From Thalassobacter stenotrophicus (GTDB lineage: Bacteria; Pseudomonadota; Alphaproteobacteria; Rhodobacterales; Rhodobacteraceae), in contig NZ_CYRX01000033.1 in NCBI RefSeq assembly GCF_001458315.1, positions 558,001 through 622,000 of the forward strand: a DNA stretch of 64,000 nt, given 5' to 3'. The notes under the pieces are model-generated. The model was not told the DNA's origin. It saw only the letters and a list, made by a program, of their open reading frames with translations, and did not search any database. Numbering within the stretch: the stretch's first letter is position 1; each line of letters starts with the position of its first letter. Below, in pieces: positions 52,900 through 63,311 of the stretch. The position numbers were made by a program, and so were the translations under genes.

Positions 52900-53205
52900 T
52901 CAGTCGTCGCGCGGCGCGTCGTTTGGGCCGCCTTGCATATTTTCCGCTGTTAACTTGCGCGCCAAAAGGAACGCGAGCCCGATCAAAAACAGCCATGCGG
53001 CCAAGAAATAGACCAACCATGGGGCCGTCGCCCCTTGGGCTGCGCGTTCGTCCGACAAAATCAGGTCAGGAAACAGCAAAAGGATCGCGCCAAGGATCGG
53101 TAGCAGTCGGGCCGCATCTGCGATCCGGTTGCGGCGATACACATCGCGCCCCAAAAACAACGGCTGCTGAGGGGGCTTGAACGGTGGGCCCGGCAGCTCA
53201 GCCAT
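52900..53205 (-). CDS. small two-helix membrane protein between regulator and symporter-kinase
   Basis: A 101-residue protein with helices at about 31-50 and 62-84 and a conserved-looking LFLGRDVYRRNRIADAAR before the first. It begins three bases after the response regulator ends and is one base before the kinase start, so all three are one operon. Small two-helix partners (DUF485 or DUF4212) accompany many symporters of this class; this may play that part, although I see no direct match. Confidence 0.7.
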   Translation of the reverse strand: MAELPGPPFKPPQQPLFLGRDVYRRNRIADAARLLPILGAILLLFPDLILSDERAAQGATAPWLVYFLAAWLFLIGLAFLLARKLTAENMQGGPNDAPRDD

Positions 53206-53208
53206 GGG

Positions 53209-53583
53209 TCATGCCTTTTGCCCGACCAACGCCTCAACCGCTTCAAGCACGGCTTGGTTGGCAAAGGGTTTGGTCATGAATTGCGTCACGCCCAAGGCTT
53301 CTGCGCGGGCGCGGTCCTTGGTCTGGCCTTTGGCCGTCAGCATCAACACCGGCACGTCGTGCTCGGTGTCTTGCGCGCGAATGTCCGCCAAGATGTCAAA
53401 GCCAGAGCGTCCCGGCAGCATCACATCCAGCACGATCACGTCGGGCCGTTCGCGGGCCACGGCTTCCATCGCGTTGGCGCCATCGGAATGGGTCTGCACA
53501 CGCCAGCCAGCGCGTTGCAGGATAAAGCTGATTGCGACGATGATATTAGGCTCATCTTCGATCAGGAGAACCGTTTTGGTCAT
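53209..53583 (-). CDS. receiver-only response regulator
   Basis: A 124-residue CheY-like receiver. Asp10 and Glu11 in IEDEP, the phosphoacceptor Asp53 in IVLDVMLPG, Thr83 in LTAKG and Lys105 in MTKPF are in place. There is no output domain, unlike CrbR, which has a LuxR-type DNA-binding domain. It probably passes phosphate to another protein or acts by binding. It precedes the membrane protein and the kinase. Confidence 0.93.
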   Translation of the reverse strand: MTKTVLLIEDEPNIIVAISFILQRAGWRVQTHSDGANAMEAVARERPDVIVLDVMLPGRSGFDILADIRAQDTEHDVPVLMLTAKGQTKDRARAEALGVTQFMTKPFANQAVLEAVEALVGQKA

Positions 53584-53594
53584 GGTGCCGTCCC

Positions 53595-53633
53595 TTGCAC
53601 AAAGCGCTTATTTTTTTGTTCGCTTTTGCACAA
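53595..53633 (-). promoter_or_regulatory. TTGCACAA direct repeats upstream of the response regulator
   Basis: TTGCACAA occurs at 53595-53602 and again at 53626-53633, 31 bases apart (about three helical turns), in the promoter region of the response regulator operon. The second one runs into AACTTTGC (53632-53639), which resembles the RamB/ScfR-type motif. The ScfR-like gene just upstream is the likely binder. Confidence 0.4.
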
Positions 53634-53657
53634 CTTTGCCGTGTTTTTGATCTCGTG

Positions 53658-54986
53658 TCAAAAGGCGGTGTCAGCCTTGGGGTGATCTGGCGCAGGTGTC
53701 AGCAAAGATGGCTCGCGGCGGGCGGTGCAATTGGTGCGCGCACAAACGCGGCATGTGACGCCCACAGCCAAGGGCCGCGTGACGGGCAGGCTCTTGGCGG
53801 GCATCCGTTGGATCAGCATCGTTGCGTGCAACACGTCGGGCGTGCCGGGGCGCGGTCGCGTGGCGGGCAGGGCGATTGCGGTTGCGTCAAATACGGCGCC
53901 ATCCGGTAGGGTCAGGCGGCTCTGTACGGGGTAATGCGGGCGCGCAAGGCTTTGATATAGCGGCCATAACGGGCAACCGGCTGTCACCAGCGGTAGGGCG
54001 AACCCTGAAATCGGGCGGCGATATCGCGCGGCCCCCGCACTGTCTATGACCAGCAGGCCGATGTCGGCGGTCTCGGGCGCATCGGGGGGCAGGGCCGCAA
54101 GCCGCCGCATGAGGCAATCAAGCGGAACGCTTAACTCTTCGGCCAAAACCAAGGGGTCGACGCCCATGTCCAGGATCGCGTCGCGCAGGATTTGCATCGG
54201 CAATTGGCGGGCATCATGCAGGTACTGCAAAAGCGCCGTCCGGACCATTGTGCGGGCATTTGCATCCTCTGGCCCCTCTGCGCACAGCGCTTCCACGTCC
54301 GTCTCGGACCCCGTTTCTAGTGTTTGAAAATGGTGCTGCGCAGAATCGAGGAAGGCTGACGCCACCTCTGTCGGGGCAAGAAACCCAGGCCCCCGCCGCG
54401 CCTGTGTCTCAAAATAAGAGACCATAGCCTCTGCGCCATCAGCCAACCGGCGGCTGTCTTCATCAAGGTTGGTGTGGAACCGGCCCAGCCAGTTGGGATC
54501 AATCTCGGGTGTAGAGGCAAGGATCGATGCGGTTGAGCGCACGGCTGATACTGTGGACAGAACCTCGTGCATGGCTTCGGCCAATGCGGGATCGTGGGTC
54601 AACCGGTCGTTCAGCGCATCGACCGACCGTTCCAGCGCGGCGATCTGTTCTGCCTGATTGGCAATCAACCCCGCCCAACTGGGAAAGCCGCGAATAAGCC
54701 CTTCGGCTTGGGTCAGCGCGTCCTCATTCAGGCCTGTTGCTGCGCCGGCGGCGGTCACGGTTTCAAGCAGGGCTTGATCTGCGCCTTGCATCAATTCGGT
54801 GTAGTCCACCTCTAGATGCGTGGCGATATCGGCAAGCAGTTTTCCCGCGATCCGCCGCTTGTTGTGTTCTATCAAGTTGAGATAGGAAGCGGATATTCCC
54901 GCCGCACGCGCCAAATCCGCCTGCCGCATGCGCAATGCAAGGCGGCGTTCACGGATGCGGGTGCCGGTTAACTCAGATCTGGCCAT
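53658..54986 (-). CDS. ScfR-type short-chain acyl regulator (XRE family)
   Basis: A 442-residue transcription factor. An XRE helix-turn-helix at about residues 8-62 (RERRLALRMRQADLARAAGI, SASYLNLIEHNKRRI) precedes a large ligand domain ending in a cysteine-containing region (VTCRVCARTNCTARREPS). Related proteins (RamB, PccR, ScfR) sense acyl-CoA or acetate-derived signals and control acetate or propionate genes. The ATG at 54986 is chosen; the upstream TTG is not needed. It is divergent from the ABC importer. Confidence 0.88.
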   Translation of the reverse strand: MARSELTGTRIRERRLALRMRQADLARAAGISASYLNLIEHNKRRIAGKLLADIATHLEVDYTELMQGADQALLETVTAAGAATGLNEDALTQAEGLIRGFPSWAGLIANQAEQIAALERSVDALNDRLTHDPALAEAMHEVLSTVSAVRSTASILASTPEIDPNWLGRFHTNLDEDSRRLADGAEAMVSYFETQARRGPGFLAPTEVASAFLDSAQHHFQTLETGSETDVEALCAEGPEDANARTMVRTALLQYLHDARQLPMQILRDAILDMGVDPLVLAEELSVPLDCLMRRLAALPPDAPETADIGLLVIDSAGAARYRRPISGFALPLVTAGCPLWPLYQSLARPHYPVQSRLTLPDGAVFDATAIALPATRPRPGTPDVLHATMLIQRMPAKSLPVTRPLAVGVTCRVCARTNCTARREPSLLTPAPDHPKADTAF

Positions 54987-55046
54987 GTCAGGATCACTCA
55001 ATTATCGCGTGTTTTCAGACACTTTCTGCGGGTGCAAGAAAACCGA

Positions 55047-55076
55047 TTTACACATTCTTCGCGTGCATTGTGTATA
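55047..55076 (+). promoter_or_regulatory. predicted promoter of the importer-acs operon
   Basis: TTTACA (55047-55052) and TGTATA (55071-55076) are 18 bases apart in the 238-base divergent gap. A TTGCAC half-site lies at 55032-55037 on the minus strand. The leader to the ATG at 55225 is about 140 bases. Confidence 0.4.
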
Positions 55077-55224
55077 TATTTACAAAAAAGTCTATGCGTC
55101 AAAGGCACTTATTGCTTATTTTTCGATTCCGCCCCGATACTGGTGACGCCTTGTAAACCAAGCGCGCGGCTCAGAGCCTTGGAGGAGGACCTCTTTGCCG
55201 GTATATCAAATAGGGAGGGACTTC

Positions 55225-56571
55225 ATGTCCAAATCTAACTTTACACGCCGTGGCGTGCTGAGAACTGGTGCCGTGGGCGGCGCTGGCTTGGCTCTGCCAA
55301 CCATTTTCACCTCCGGTGCGTCTGCTTTCACAAACGAACCTACAGGCGGCACGGTTACTCTGGGCTTTAACGTCCCACAAACCGGCCCCTACGCGGATGA
55401 GGGTGCAGACGAACTGCGCGCATTCGAACTGGCTGTTGAGCACCTGAACGGCACCGGCGCCGATAGCGGCATGCTGGACACCTTCAGCTCCAAAGCTCTC
55501 AAGGGCAACGGCATCCTCGGCAAGAAAGTCGAGTACGTCACAGGCGACACGCAAACCAAATCCGACGCCGCACGCGCATCCGCACGTTCGATGATCGAAA
55601 AAGACGGCGCTGTCATGGTATCGGGCGGCTCGTCCTCCGGTGTGGCTGTGGCTGTGCAGGCGCTGTGCCAAGAGGCTGGCGTTATCTTCATGGCGGGTCT
55701 GACCCACTCCAACGACACGACCGGTAAAGACCGCCGTGCCAACGGTTTCCGTCACTTCTTCAACTCCTACATGTCCGGTGCTGCACTGGCTCCCGTGCTC
55801 GAAGCTCGCTACGGCTCCGACCGGAACGCCTACCACCTGACCGCGGACTACAACTGGGGTTACACCACAGAAGAAGCCGTCCGTTCGTCCACCGAAGCCA
55901 TGGGCTGGAACACGGTCAACGCCGTGAAAACCCCCCTGACCGCGACTGACTTCTCGGCCTACATCACGCCGATCCTCCAGTCCGACGCAGACGTTCTGGT
56001 TCTGAACCACTACGGCGGCAACATGGTGAACTCGCTCACGAACGCCGTTCAGTTCGGCCTGCGTGACCGGATCGTCAACGGCAAGAACTTCGAAATCGTT
56101 GTGCCTCTGTACTCGCGCCTGATGGCGAAGGGTGCTGGTGCCAACGTTAAAGGTATCTTCGGTTCCACAAACTGGCACTGGTCGCTGCAGGACGCAGGCT
56201 CGCAAGCCTTCGTTCGCTCGTTCGGCACCAAGTACGGCTTCCCCCCCTCGCAGGCGGCGCACACATGCTACGTGCAAACGCTTCTTTATGCGGATGCCGT
56301 GGAGCGCGCAGGCTCGTTCAACCCATGTGCGGTTGTCGAGGCTCTGGAAGACTTCGAGTTCGACGGTCTGGGCAACGGCAAAACGCTGTACCGTGGCGAC
56401 GATCACCAGTGCTTCAAAGACGTGCTGGTTGTGAAGGGTAAAGAGAACCCAACATCCGAGTTCGACCTTCTCGAAATCGTCGAAGTCACACCCGTCGAGC
56501 AAGTTACATACGCACCTGATCACCCGCAGTTTGCGGGCGGCGAACTGGGCACGTGTAACCCCGGCGCATAA
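55225..56571 (+). CDS. ABC transporter substrate-binding protein (HAAT/UrtA-like class), Tat signal
   Basis: A 448-residue periplasmic protein. The twin-arginine motif TRRGVLRTG sits within the first 16 residues and is followed by a hydrophobic stretch, so it is probably exported folded by Tat. The fold is that of LivJ/UrtA-type proteins (VTLGFNVPQTGPYADEGAD, GVAVAVQALCQEAGVIFMAG). GGGAGGGA precedes the ATG. Codon choice is strongly C/G-ending and biased (Asn AAC, Phe TTC, Lys AAG), suggesting high expression. Two strong hairpins follow its stop. Position before acs suggests a short-chain carboxylate; branched-chain amino acid binding is not supported specifically. Confidence 0.9.
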   Translation: MSKSNFTRRGVLRTGAVGGAGLALPTIFTSGASAFTNEPTGGTVTLGFNVPQTGPYADEGADELRAFELAVEHLNGTGADSGMLDTFSSKALKGNGILGKKVEYVTGDTQTKSDAARASARSMIEKDGAVMVSGGSSSGVAVAVQALCQEAGVIFMAGLTHSNDTTGKDRRANGFRHFFNSYMSGAALAPVLEARYGSDRNAYHLTADYNWGYTTEEAVRSSTEAMGWNTVNAVKTPLTATDFSAYITPILQSDADVLVLNHYGGNMVNSLTNAVQFGLRDRIVNGKNFEIVVPLYSRLMAKGAGANVKGIFGSTNWHWSLQDAGSQAFVRSFGTKYGFPPSQAAHTCYVQTLLYADAVERAGSFNPCAVVEALEDFEFDGLGNGKTLYRGDDHQCFKDVLVVKGKENPTSEFDLLEIVEVTPVEQVTYAPDHPQFAGGELGTCNPGA

Positions 56572-56581
56572 GCCTGACGAA

Positions 56582-56646
56582 TCCAGTGCGGGCTCGCCCC
56601 CGCGCTGGACTTCATCACCCGCGGCCCATCCGACATGGGCCGCGGG
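56582..56646 (+). promoter_or_regulatory. two intercistronic hairpins after the binding-protein gene
   Basis: TCCAGTGCGGG/CCCGCGCTGGA (56582-56609, one G-U pair, six-base loop) and CCCGCGGCCCAT/ATGGGCCGCGGG (56618-56646, perfect 12 bp, five-base loop) lie between the binding protein and the first permease. They have no T tract. They probably protect the upstream mRNA from 3' decay and so raise binding protein above the permeases. Confidence 0.7.
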
Positions 56647-56680
56647 CTCTGACACTCTGCAACTGCGAAGGGTGGGACCG

Positions 56681-57712
56681 ATGGAAGCCATTATCCTCCA
56701 AATTCTCAATGGGCTCGACAAGGGCTCTGCCTATGCGCTGATCGCGATGGGCCTGACACTCATTTTCGGCACGCTCGGCGTTGTGAACTTTGCCCACGGG
56801 GCGCTGTTCATGGTTGGCGCGTTCTGTGCTGTCACTCTGAGCCGTATCCTCACGCTCAGCCACGAGGTGGTCGACCCCACCCGCACCGACTTTTTGGGCA
56901 ACCCGCTCAAGGTTGACGTGCCCTACGCCTACGATTGGTTTGGTCAAGCCACGGGTGATGCGATTATCGACTGGGCGGTGCCGCTGTCGATCCTGTTCGC
57001 GGTCCCTGTGATGATCATCATCGGTGTGGTGATGGAACGCGGGTTGATCAAACACTTCTACAAACGCCCCCACGCGGACCAAATCCTCGTGACGTTTGGC
57101 CTTGCCATCGTTCTCCAAGAAGTCATCAAATACTTCTACGGCGCGAACCCAATCCCAACACCCGCCCCGCAAGCCTTTGCCAGCTCGATGGACATGGGTG
57201 CGGCTCTTGGTTTTGAGGCCGGGCAGATCATCTATCCGATCTGGCGCTTGGTGTATTTCGTCTTTGCCGCAATCGTCATCGGCTGCGTGTTTGCCTTCTT
57301 GCAGTTCACCACCTTCGGGATGGTTGTCCGGGCTGGTATGGCCGACCGCGAAACTGTTGGCCTGCTGGGCATCAACATCGACAAACGCTTTACGATTATG
57401 TTCGGCATCGCCGCCGCCGTGGCTGGCCTTGCGGGTGTGATGTACACGCCGATCACGTCTCCCAACTATCACATGGGCATGGACTTCCTGGTTCTCAGCT
57501 TTGTGGTTGTTGTTGTGGGCGGCATGGGCTCGCTGCCCGGTGCGGTTCTGGCGGGCTTCCTGCTGGGTGTGATCGAAGCCTTTGCTTCGCTGCCCCAAGT
57601 GCTCGACGTTCTGCCGGGCCTCAACCAGATCATCATCTTCCTTGTGGCGATCGTGATCCTGCTGACCCGTCCCCGGGGCCTTATGGGCCGCAAGGGCGTG
57701 ATGGAGGAATAA
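56681..57712 (+). CDS. ABC transporter permease, LivH/UrtB class
   Basis: A 343-residue permease with about eight helices. [39 protein letters not shown] (given in parts) is the classic LivH start, and [16 protein letters not shown] is the coupling loop. ATG at 56681 is chosen; the upstream frame is in the hairpin region. It is the first membrane part of the importer. Confidence 0.92.
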   Translation: MEAIILQILNGLDKGSAYALIAMGLTLIFGTLGVVNFAHGALFMVGAFCAVTLSRILTLSHEVVDPTRTDFLGNPLKVDVPYAYDWFGQATGDAIIDWAVPLSILFAVPVMIIIGVVMERGLIKHFYKRPHADQILVTFGLAIVLQEVIKYFYGANPIPTPAPQAFASSMDMGAALGFEAGQIIYPIWRLVYFVFAAIVIGCVFAFLQFTTFGMVVRAGMADRETVGLLGINIDKRFTIMFGIAAAVAGLAGVMYTPITSPNYHMGMDFLVLSFVVVVVGGMGSLPGAVLAGFLLGVIEAFASLPQVLDVLPGLNQIIIFLVAIVILLTRPRGLMGRKGVMEE

Positions 57713-57767
57713 GAGCCATGACGAACGCAATGTACACATTCATCTCTATCTCGGAAGGAGCGGTGCA

Positions 57768-59033
57768 ATGACCGACCAGACCGAACAGCACGCCACCTCT
57801 GCGGCCCCTGCTGCAAGTTCCGCGACCCAATCCAGCACCAAGGTGCTGGGCCTCGGCCCCAAAGACTTCAAACTGATGTTCTTGGTTGTCGTCCTGACTA
57901 TGGCCGCACCCTTCTTGCTGAACCCCTTCCCCGAAGGCTCAGCGATGGCGCAGTTCAACGCAGGCTACCCTGACTTGATGCAGCGCTTTGTGATCTTTGG
58001 CATCTTTGCCATTGGCTTTAACATCCTGTTTGGCCTCACCGGCTACCTCAGCTTTGGCCACGCCGCGTTTTTGGGTGTGGGGTCCTATGCGGGCATCTGG
58101 ATGATGAAACTGCTGACCATGAACGTGATCCCCGCCATCGTGGTGTCGGTCGCAGTGGCTGGTGTGTTTGCCTTGATCGTGGGGTATATCTCTTTGCGGC
58201 GCTCGGGCATCTACTTCTCGATCCTAACTCTCGCGTTTGCGCAAATGTCCTACTCACTGGCCTACTCGGTGCTGACACCGATCACCGGCGGTGAGACTGG
58301 CCTGCAGCCAAAAGTGGCTGACCCGCGTATCCTTGATGGCGCACTAGAGGCAGGCGCCTCCCCACGTGCGAACCTTTTCGGGCTCGAAATGGGCGCAGGT
58401 TTTGAATGGCAAGTCGGCAACTGGTTGTTCACCTTCAACGCAGGCTACTACGTGGCCGCCGTTGTGATGCTGGTGGCATTCTACCTGTCGATCCGCATCT
58501 TCCGCTCTCCCTTTGGCATGATGCTGCGCGCGGTTAAATCCAACCAGCAACGCCTCAGCTACACGGGCCTCAGCCCCAAACCCTACACGCTGGCAGCTTT
58601 TGTGATTTCCGGCATGTATGCGGGTCTTGCGGGTGGTCTGTTGGTTGCGATGGACACTCAGGTGGGGGCAGAGCGTATGTTCTGGACAGCCTCCGGTGAG
58701 GTGGTTCTGATGACCATTCTTGGCGGTGCGGGCACGTTGATTGGTCCCGTCCTGGGCGCTGGCTTGATCAAGTACATGGAAAACATCCTGTCCAAGATCA
58801 ACAAAGACATCCTGCACGAATGGTTCTTCTTCCTGCCCGACGGCTTTGAGAACCTGATGGTTGAACTGGTCTATCCGTTCATCGGCAAAGGGTGGCACCT
58901 CACGCTTGGCATCATCTTTATGCTCGTCGTGATCTTCCTCCCCGGTGGCCTTGTTGAAGGCGGCCAGAAAATCGCCGGTATGTTCAAGCGTGGCAAAGAC
59001 GCTGACGCTTCCAAAACCACCCCCGCAGAATAA
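57768..59033 (+). CDS. ABC transporter permease, LivM/UrtC class
   Basis: A 421-residue permease with about ten helices. [25 protein letters not shown] and the coupling loop [14 protein letters not shown] match LivM. An extended N-terminus rich in Ala, Ser and Gln (about 35 residues) precedes the first helix. GGAAGGAG stands five bases before the ATG; a 17-codon frame ends in an ATGA overlap with it. Confidence 0.92.
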   Translation: MTDQTEQHATSAAPAASSATQSSTKVLGLGPKDFKLMFLVVVLTMAAPFLLNPFPEGSAMAQFNAGYPDLMQRFVIFGIFAIGFNILFGLTGYLSFGHAAFLGVGSYAGIWMMKLLTMNVIPAIVVSVAVAGVFALIVGYISLRRSGIYFSILTLAFAQMSYSLAYSVLTPITGGETGLQPKVADPRILDGALEAGASPRANLFGLEMGAGFEWQVGNWLFTFNAGYYVAAVVMLVAFYLSIRIFRSPFGMMLRAVKSNQQRLSYTGLSPKPYTLAAFVISGMYAGLAGGLLVAMDTQVGAERMFWTASGEVVLMTILGGAGTLIGPVLGAGLIKYMENILSKINKDILHEWFFFLPDGFENLMVELVYPFIGKGWHLTLGIIFMLVVIFLPGGLVEGGQKIAGMFKRGKDADASKTTPAE

Positions 59034-59045
59034 GGAGATACACCA

Positions 59046-59807
59046 ATGGGTATTCTTGAAGTCAAAGGGGTGAACAAACGGTTCGGCGGCCTTCAGGCGC
59101 TGGGCGATGTGAACCTCTCCATTGCGGACAATGTCTGCCATGCGATCATCGGGCCGAACGGTGCGGGCAAATCCACGCTGCTGAACTGCCTCGTGGGTAA
59201 GCTGATCCCCGACACCGGATCCGTCAGCTTTAAGGGCAACTCGGTGCTGGGGCGCTCCCCGCACGAGATCAACCAGATGGGGATTTCCCGCGTGTTTCAG
59301 ACACCCGAAATCTTCGGTGATCTGAGCGTGCTCGAGAACATGATGATCCCGTGTTTCGCCAAGCGCGACGGCTATTTCAAACTCAACGCCATCTCCGATG
59401 TGATGGCGCAGCGCGATATGGTCGAAAAAGCGGAGCACATGCTCGAAGAGATGAACATGGCCAATAAAAAGGACATGATGGCATCTTCCATGTCGCGCGG
59501 TGACAAACGTCGCCTTGAGATCGGCATGTGTCTGGCCCAAGAACCGTCGCTGCTGTTGCTGGATGAACCAACCGCCGGTATGGCGCGCGCGGACACCAAC
59601 AACACGATTGACCTGCTCAAGCAGATCAAGGACGAGCGCGACATCACCATCGCCATCATTGAGCACGACATGCACGTTGTGTTCAGCCTTGCGGACCGGA
59701 TCACCGTTCTGGCCCAAGGCACGCCGCTGGTCGAAGACACGCCGGAAAACATCAAGGGTCACCCCAAGGTGCGCGAAGCGTATCTTGGTGAGAACTCTGG
59801 CCACTAG
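59046..59807 (+). CDS. ABC transporter ATP-binding protein, LivG/UrtD class
   Basis: A 253-residue ATPase. Walker A is GPNGAGKST, the signature MSRGDKRRLEIG replaces the usual LSxGQ, and Walker B is LLLLDEPTAGM. The H-loop His is in IEHDMHVV. It pairs with the next ATPase as a heterodimer. It starts 12 bases after the second permease. Confidence 0.93.
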   Translation: MGILEVKGVNKRFGGLQALGDVNLSIADNVCHAIIGPNGAGKSTLLNCLVGKLIPDTGSVSFKGNSVLGRSPHEINQMGISRVFQTPEIFGDLSVLENMMIPCFAKRDGYFKLNAISDVMAQRDMVEKAEHMLEEMNMANKKDMMASSMSRGDKRRLEIGMCLAQEPSLLLLDEPTAGMARADTNNTIDLLKQIKDERDITIAIIEHDMHVVFSLADRITVLAQGTPLVEDTPENIKGHPKVREAYLGENSGH

Positions 59808-59819
59808 GAGGGCGATTTC

Positions 59820-60575
59820 ATGAACGTCAAACCCGATTTCACGAAAAACGCCAATGCGGCGACCACCGCTCCGGCCTTCTTTTCCGTCTATGATCTGCAC
59901 GCCTACTACGGCGAAAGCTACATCGTTCAAGGCATCAGCTTTAACGTCCACGAGGGCGAGATCCTCGCGCTTTTGGGGCGGAACGGTGCGGGCAAAACCT
60001 CGACCCTGCGGGCCTGTTCGCGGGTCGGCAGCCCCGAGGTGCGCCGCGGCGAGATCTGGCTTGATCACCAGCCGCTGCACCTGATGGAAAGCTATCAGGC
60101 GTCGGCTGCGGGTCTTGGCCTCGTGCCCGAGGATCGTCGGATCATTCCGGGCCTCACGGTGGAAGAAAACCTGCAACTGGCCCAAATCGCACCGCCCATC
60201 GGGTGGTCGATTGAGCGGATCTATGACCTGTTCCCCCGCCTGGGTGAACGTCGCAAGCAAGAGGGCGTGACCCTCTCGGGTGGTGAGCAACAGATGCTCT
60301 CGATCGCCCGCGCGCTGGCCCGCGACATCAAGGTGCTGCTGCTGGACGAACCCTATGAGGGCCTCGCCCCCGTGATCGTGGATGAGATCGAAAAGACCCT
60401 CATGCACATCAAGGAACAGGGCATGACGACCATTCTGGTAGAACAGAACGCGGTACGCGCGCTGGAACTGGCAGACCGGGCCGTGATCCTCGACACCGGT
60501 GGCATCGTCTTTGACGGCCTCGCATCCGAGGTTCTGGCCGATGAAGCCCTGCGAGCCGAATACCTCGCCATCTAA
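59820..60575 (+). CDS. ABC transporter ATP-binding protein, LivF/UrtE class
   Basis: A 251-residue ATPase. LHAYYGESYIVQGISFNV opens the fold; Walker A is GRNGAGKTST, the signature TLSGGEQQM, Walker B VLLLDEPYEGLAP and the H-loop VEQN. LivF-type proteins have exactly this LAP extension. An extra N-terminal leader of about 20 residues is present. A 12-bp hairpin separates it from acs. Confidence 0.93.
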   Translation: MNVKPDFTKNANAATTAPAFFSVYDLHAYYGESYIVQGISFNVHEGEILALLGRNGAGKTSTLRACSRVGSPEVRRGEIWLDHQPLHLMESYQASAAGLGLVPEDRRIIPGLTVEENLQLAQIAPPIGWSIERIYDLFPRLGERRKQEGVTLSGGEQQMLSIARALARDIKVLLLDEPYEGLAPVIVDEIEKTLMHIKEQGMTTILVEQNAVRALELADRAVILDTGGIVFDGLASEVLADEALRAEYLAI

Positions 60576-60597
60576 GGCACACAATTCAAAATCCCTC

Positions 60598-60625
60598 GTA
60601 AGGCGCGCCAATCGGCGCGCCTTAC
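60598..60625 (+). promoter_or_regulatory. 12-bp inverted repeat before acs
   Basis: GTAAGGCGCGCC-AATC-GGCGCGCCTTAC is a perfect 12-bp hairpin with a four-base loop in the 82-base gap between the second ATPase gene and acs. No T tract follows, so it may slow or partially stop transcription, or mark an mRNA processing site. Confidence 0.6.
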
Positions 60626-60657
60626 CTCCGTTTCCCACATCATAATCGGAGAAACCG

Positions 60658-62616
<1,959 letters not shown>

Positions 62617-62631
62617 GTTTGATCTAAAGGA

Positions 62632-62654
62632 AAGCCCCGCCATTGGCGGGGCTT
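62632..62654 (+). terminator. hairpin terminator after acs
   Basis: AAGCCCCGCC-ATT-GGCGGGGCTT is a 10-bp stem with a three-base loop 15 bases after the acs stop. The T run after it is weak (ACATCTTT), so it may work with Rho or as a weak terminator. Confidence 0.6.
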
Positions 62655-62819
62655 ACATCTTTGAAATAATTTGGCCTCAGCGCGACCCTTGGGTGCTAAG
62701 ATGCAAGGCCGCTCTTGGTCCGTGCCGACCATCCTCCAAGACGGCGCATTTGACAGGTTCAAAACCCCGTTGCTAACCTCACAAAACTTATGACCTAAAT
62801 TTTTTAGTGGAGTTTTGTG

Positions 62820-63185
62820 ATGCGTATTATTGCGTTTGTTTTACCTTTTGTTTTGCTTGGATGTGACGTGGCCGAGGAAATGGCCCCAAGCTCGACGCAG
62901 CTCTCGACATCAGCCGAGTTTGCGCCTCTTTTGGGCAAACGTCTGGAATTAAATGAAAACGATCATCTTGTTTTGAATGCCGATGGAAGTCTTTCGGGAG
63001 AATTCGGCGGTGCGGTGACGCGCGGCACATGGGTTGTTCGCGACGGTTTTTGGTGCCGTGAATTGAGCGCGGGGCCGCGCGGACCTTCCCCTGAGGATTG
63101 CCAGCTGTGGGCCCAAGAGGGCAGCTCCATTAACGTGACCCGAGATCAGGGGCGCGGCGGATCGTTTGTCTATGAAATCAGCTAG
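62820..63185 (+). CDS. small lipoprotein, unknown
   Basis: A 121-residue protein with a lipobox: MRIIAFVLPFVLLGCDVAEE, so Cys15 is probably lipidated. The mature part has GTWVVRDGFWCREL and two or more cysteines. No family is recognised. AGTGGAG lies seven bases before the ATG. Its terminator follows. Confidence 0.7.
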   Translation: MRIIAFVLPFVLLGCDVAEEMAPSSTQLSTSAEFAPLLGKRLELNENDHLVLNADGSLSGEFGGAVTRGTWVVRDGFWCRELSAGPRGPSPEDCQLWAQEGSSINVTRDQGRGGSFVYEIS

Positions 63186-63203
63186 CGATGGCTGGGTCAG
63201 AGG

Positions 63204-63232
63204 GAAAATGGCCCTTTTGTGGCGCCATTTTC
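63204..63232 (+). terminator. hairpin after the lipoprotein gene
   Basis: GAAAATGG/CCATTTTC forms an 8-bp stem with the arms at 63204-63211 and 63225-63232, followed by ATTTGTG. Function as an intrinsic terminator is likely. Confidence 0.6.
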
Positions 63233-63243
63233 ATTTGTGATTG

Positions 63244-63306
63244 CGCCGGGCCTTTGGCCCGTCGCGGTGGGCGCTGCGCGCCATTGAGTATTTTTAGAAC
63301 AAAGGA
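63244..63306 (+). repeat. dispersed hairpin repeat, copy E
   Basis: Hairpins GGGCC/GGCCC (63248-63260) and GGCGC/GCGCC are followed by TTGAGTATTTTTAGAACAAA and GGAG. It resembles copy D. It lies between the lipoprotein and the convergent dehydrogenase gene. Confidence 0.6.
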
Positions 63307-63311
63307 GCCTT

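Noticed and set aside
55171-56721. A 516-codon minus-strand frame opposite the binding-protein gene
   Set aside because: Also a shadow; it comes from the strong codon bias of the real gene and has no recognisable domain.
55225-60575. Branched-chain amino acid transporter livKHMGF
   Set aside because: The class is right but the substrate name is not supported; neighbours point to short-chain carboxylates.
58344-60638. A 764-codon minus-strand frame opposite the ABC importer genes
   Set aside because: High-GC antisense shadow. The plus strand carries clear ABC permease and ATPase motifs in four genes.
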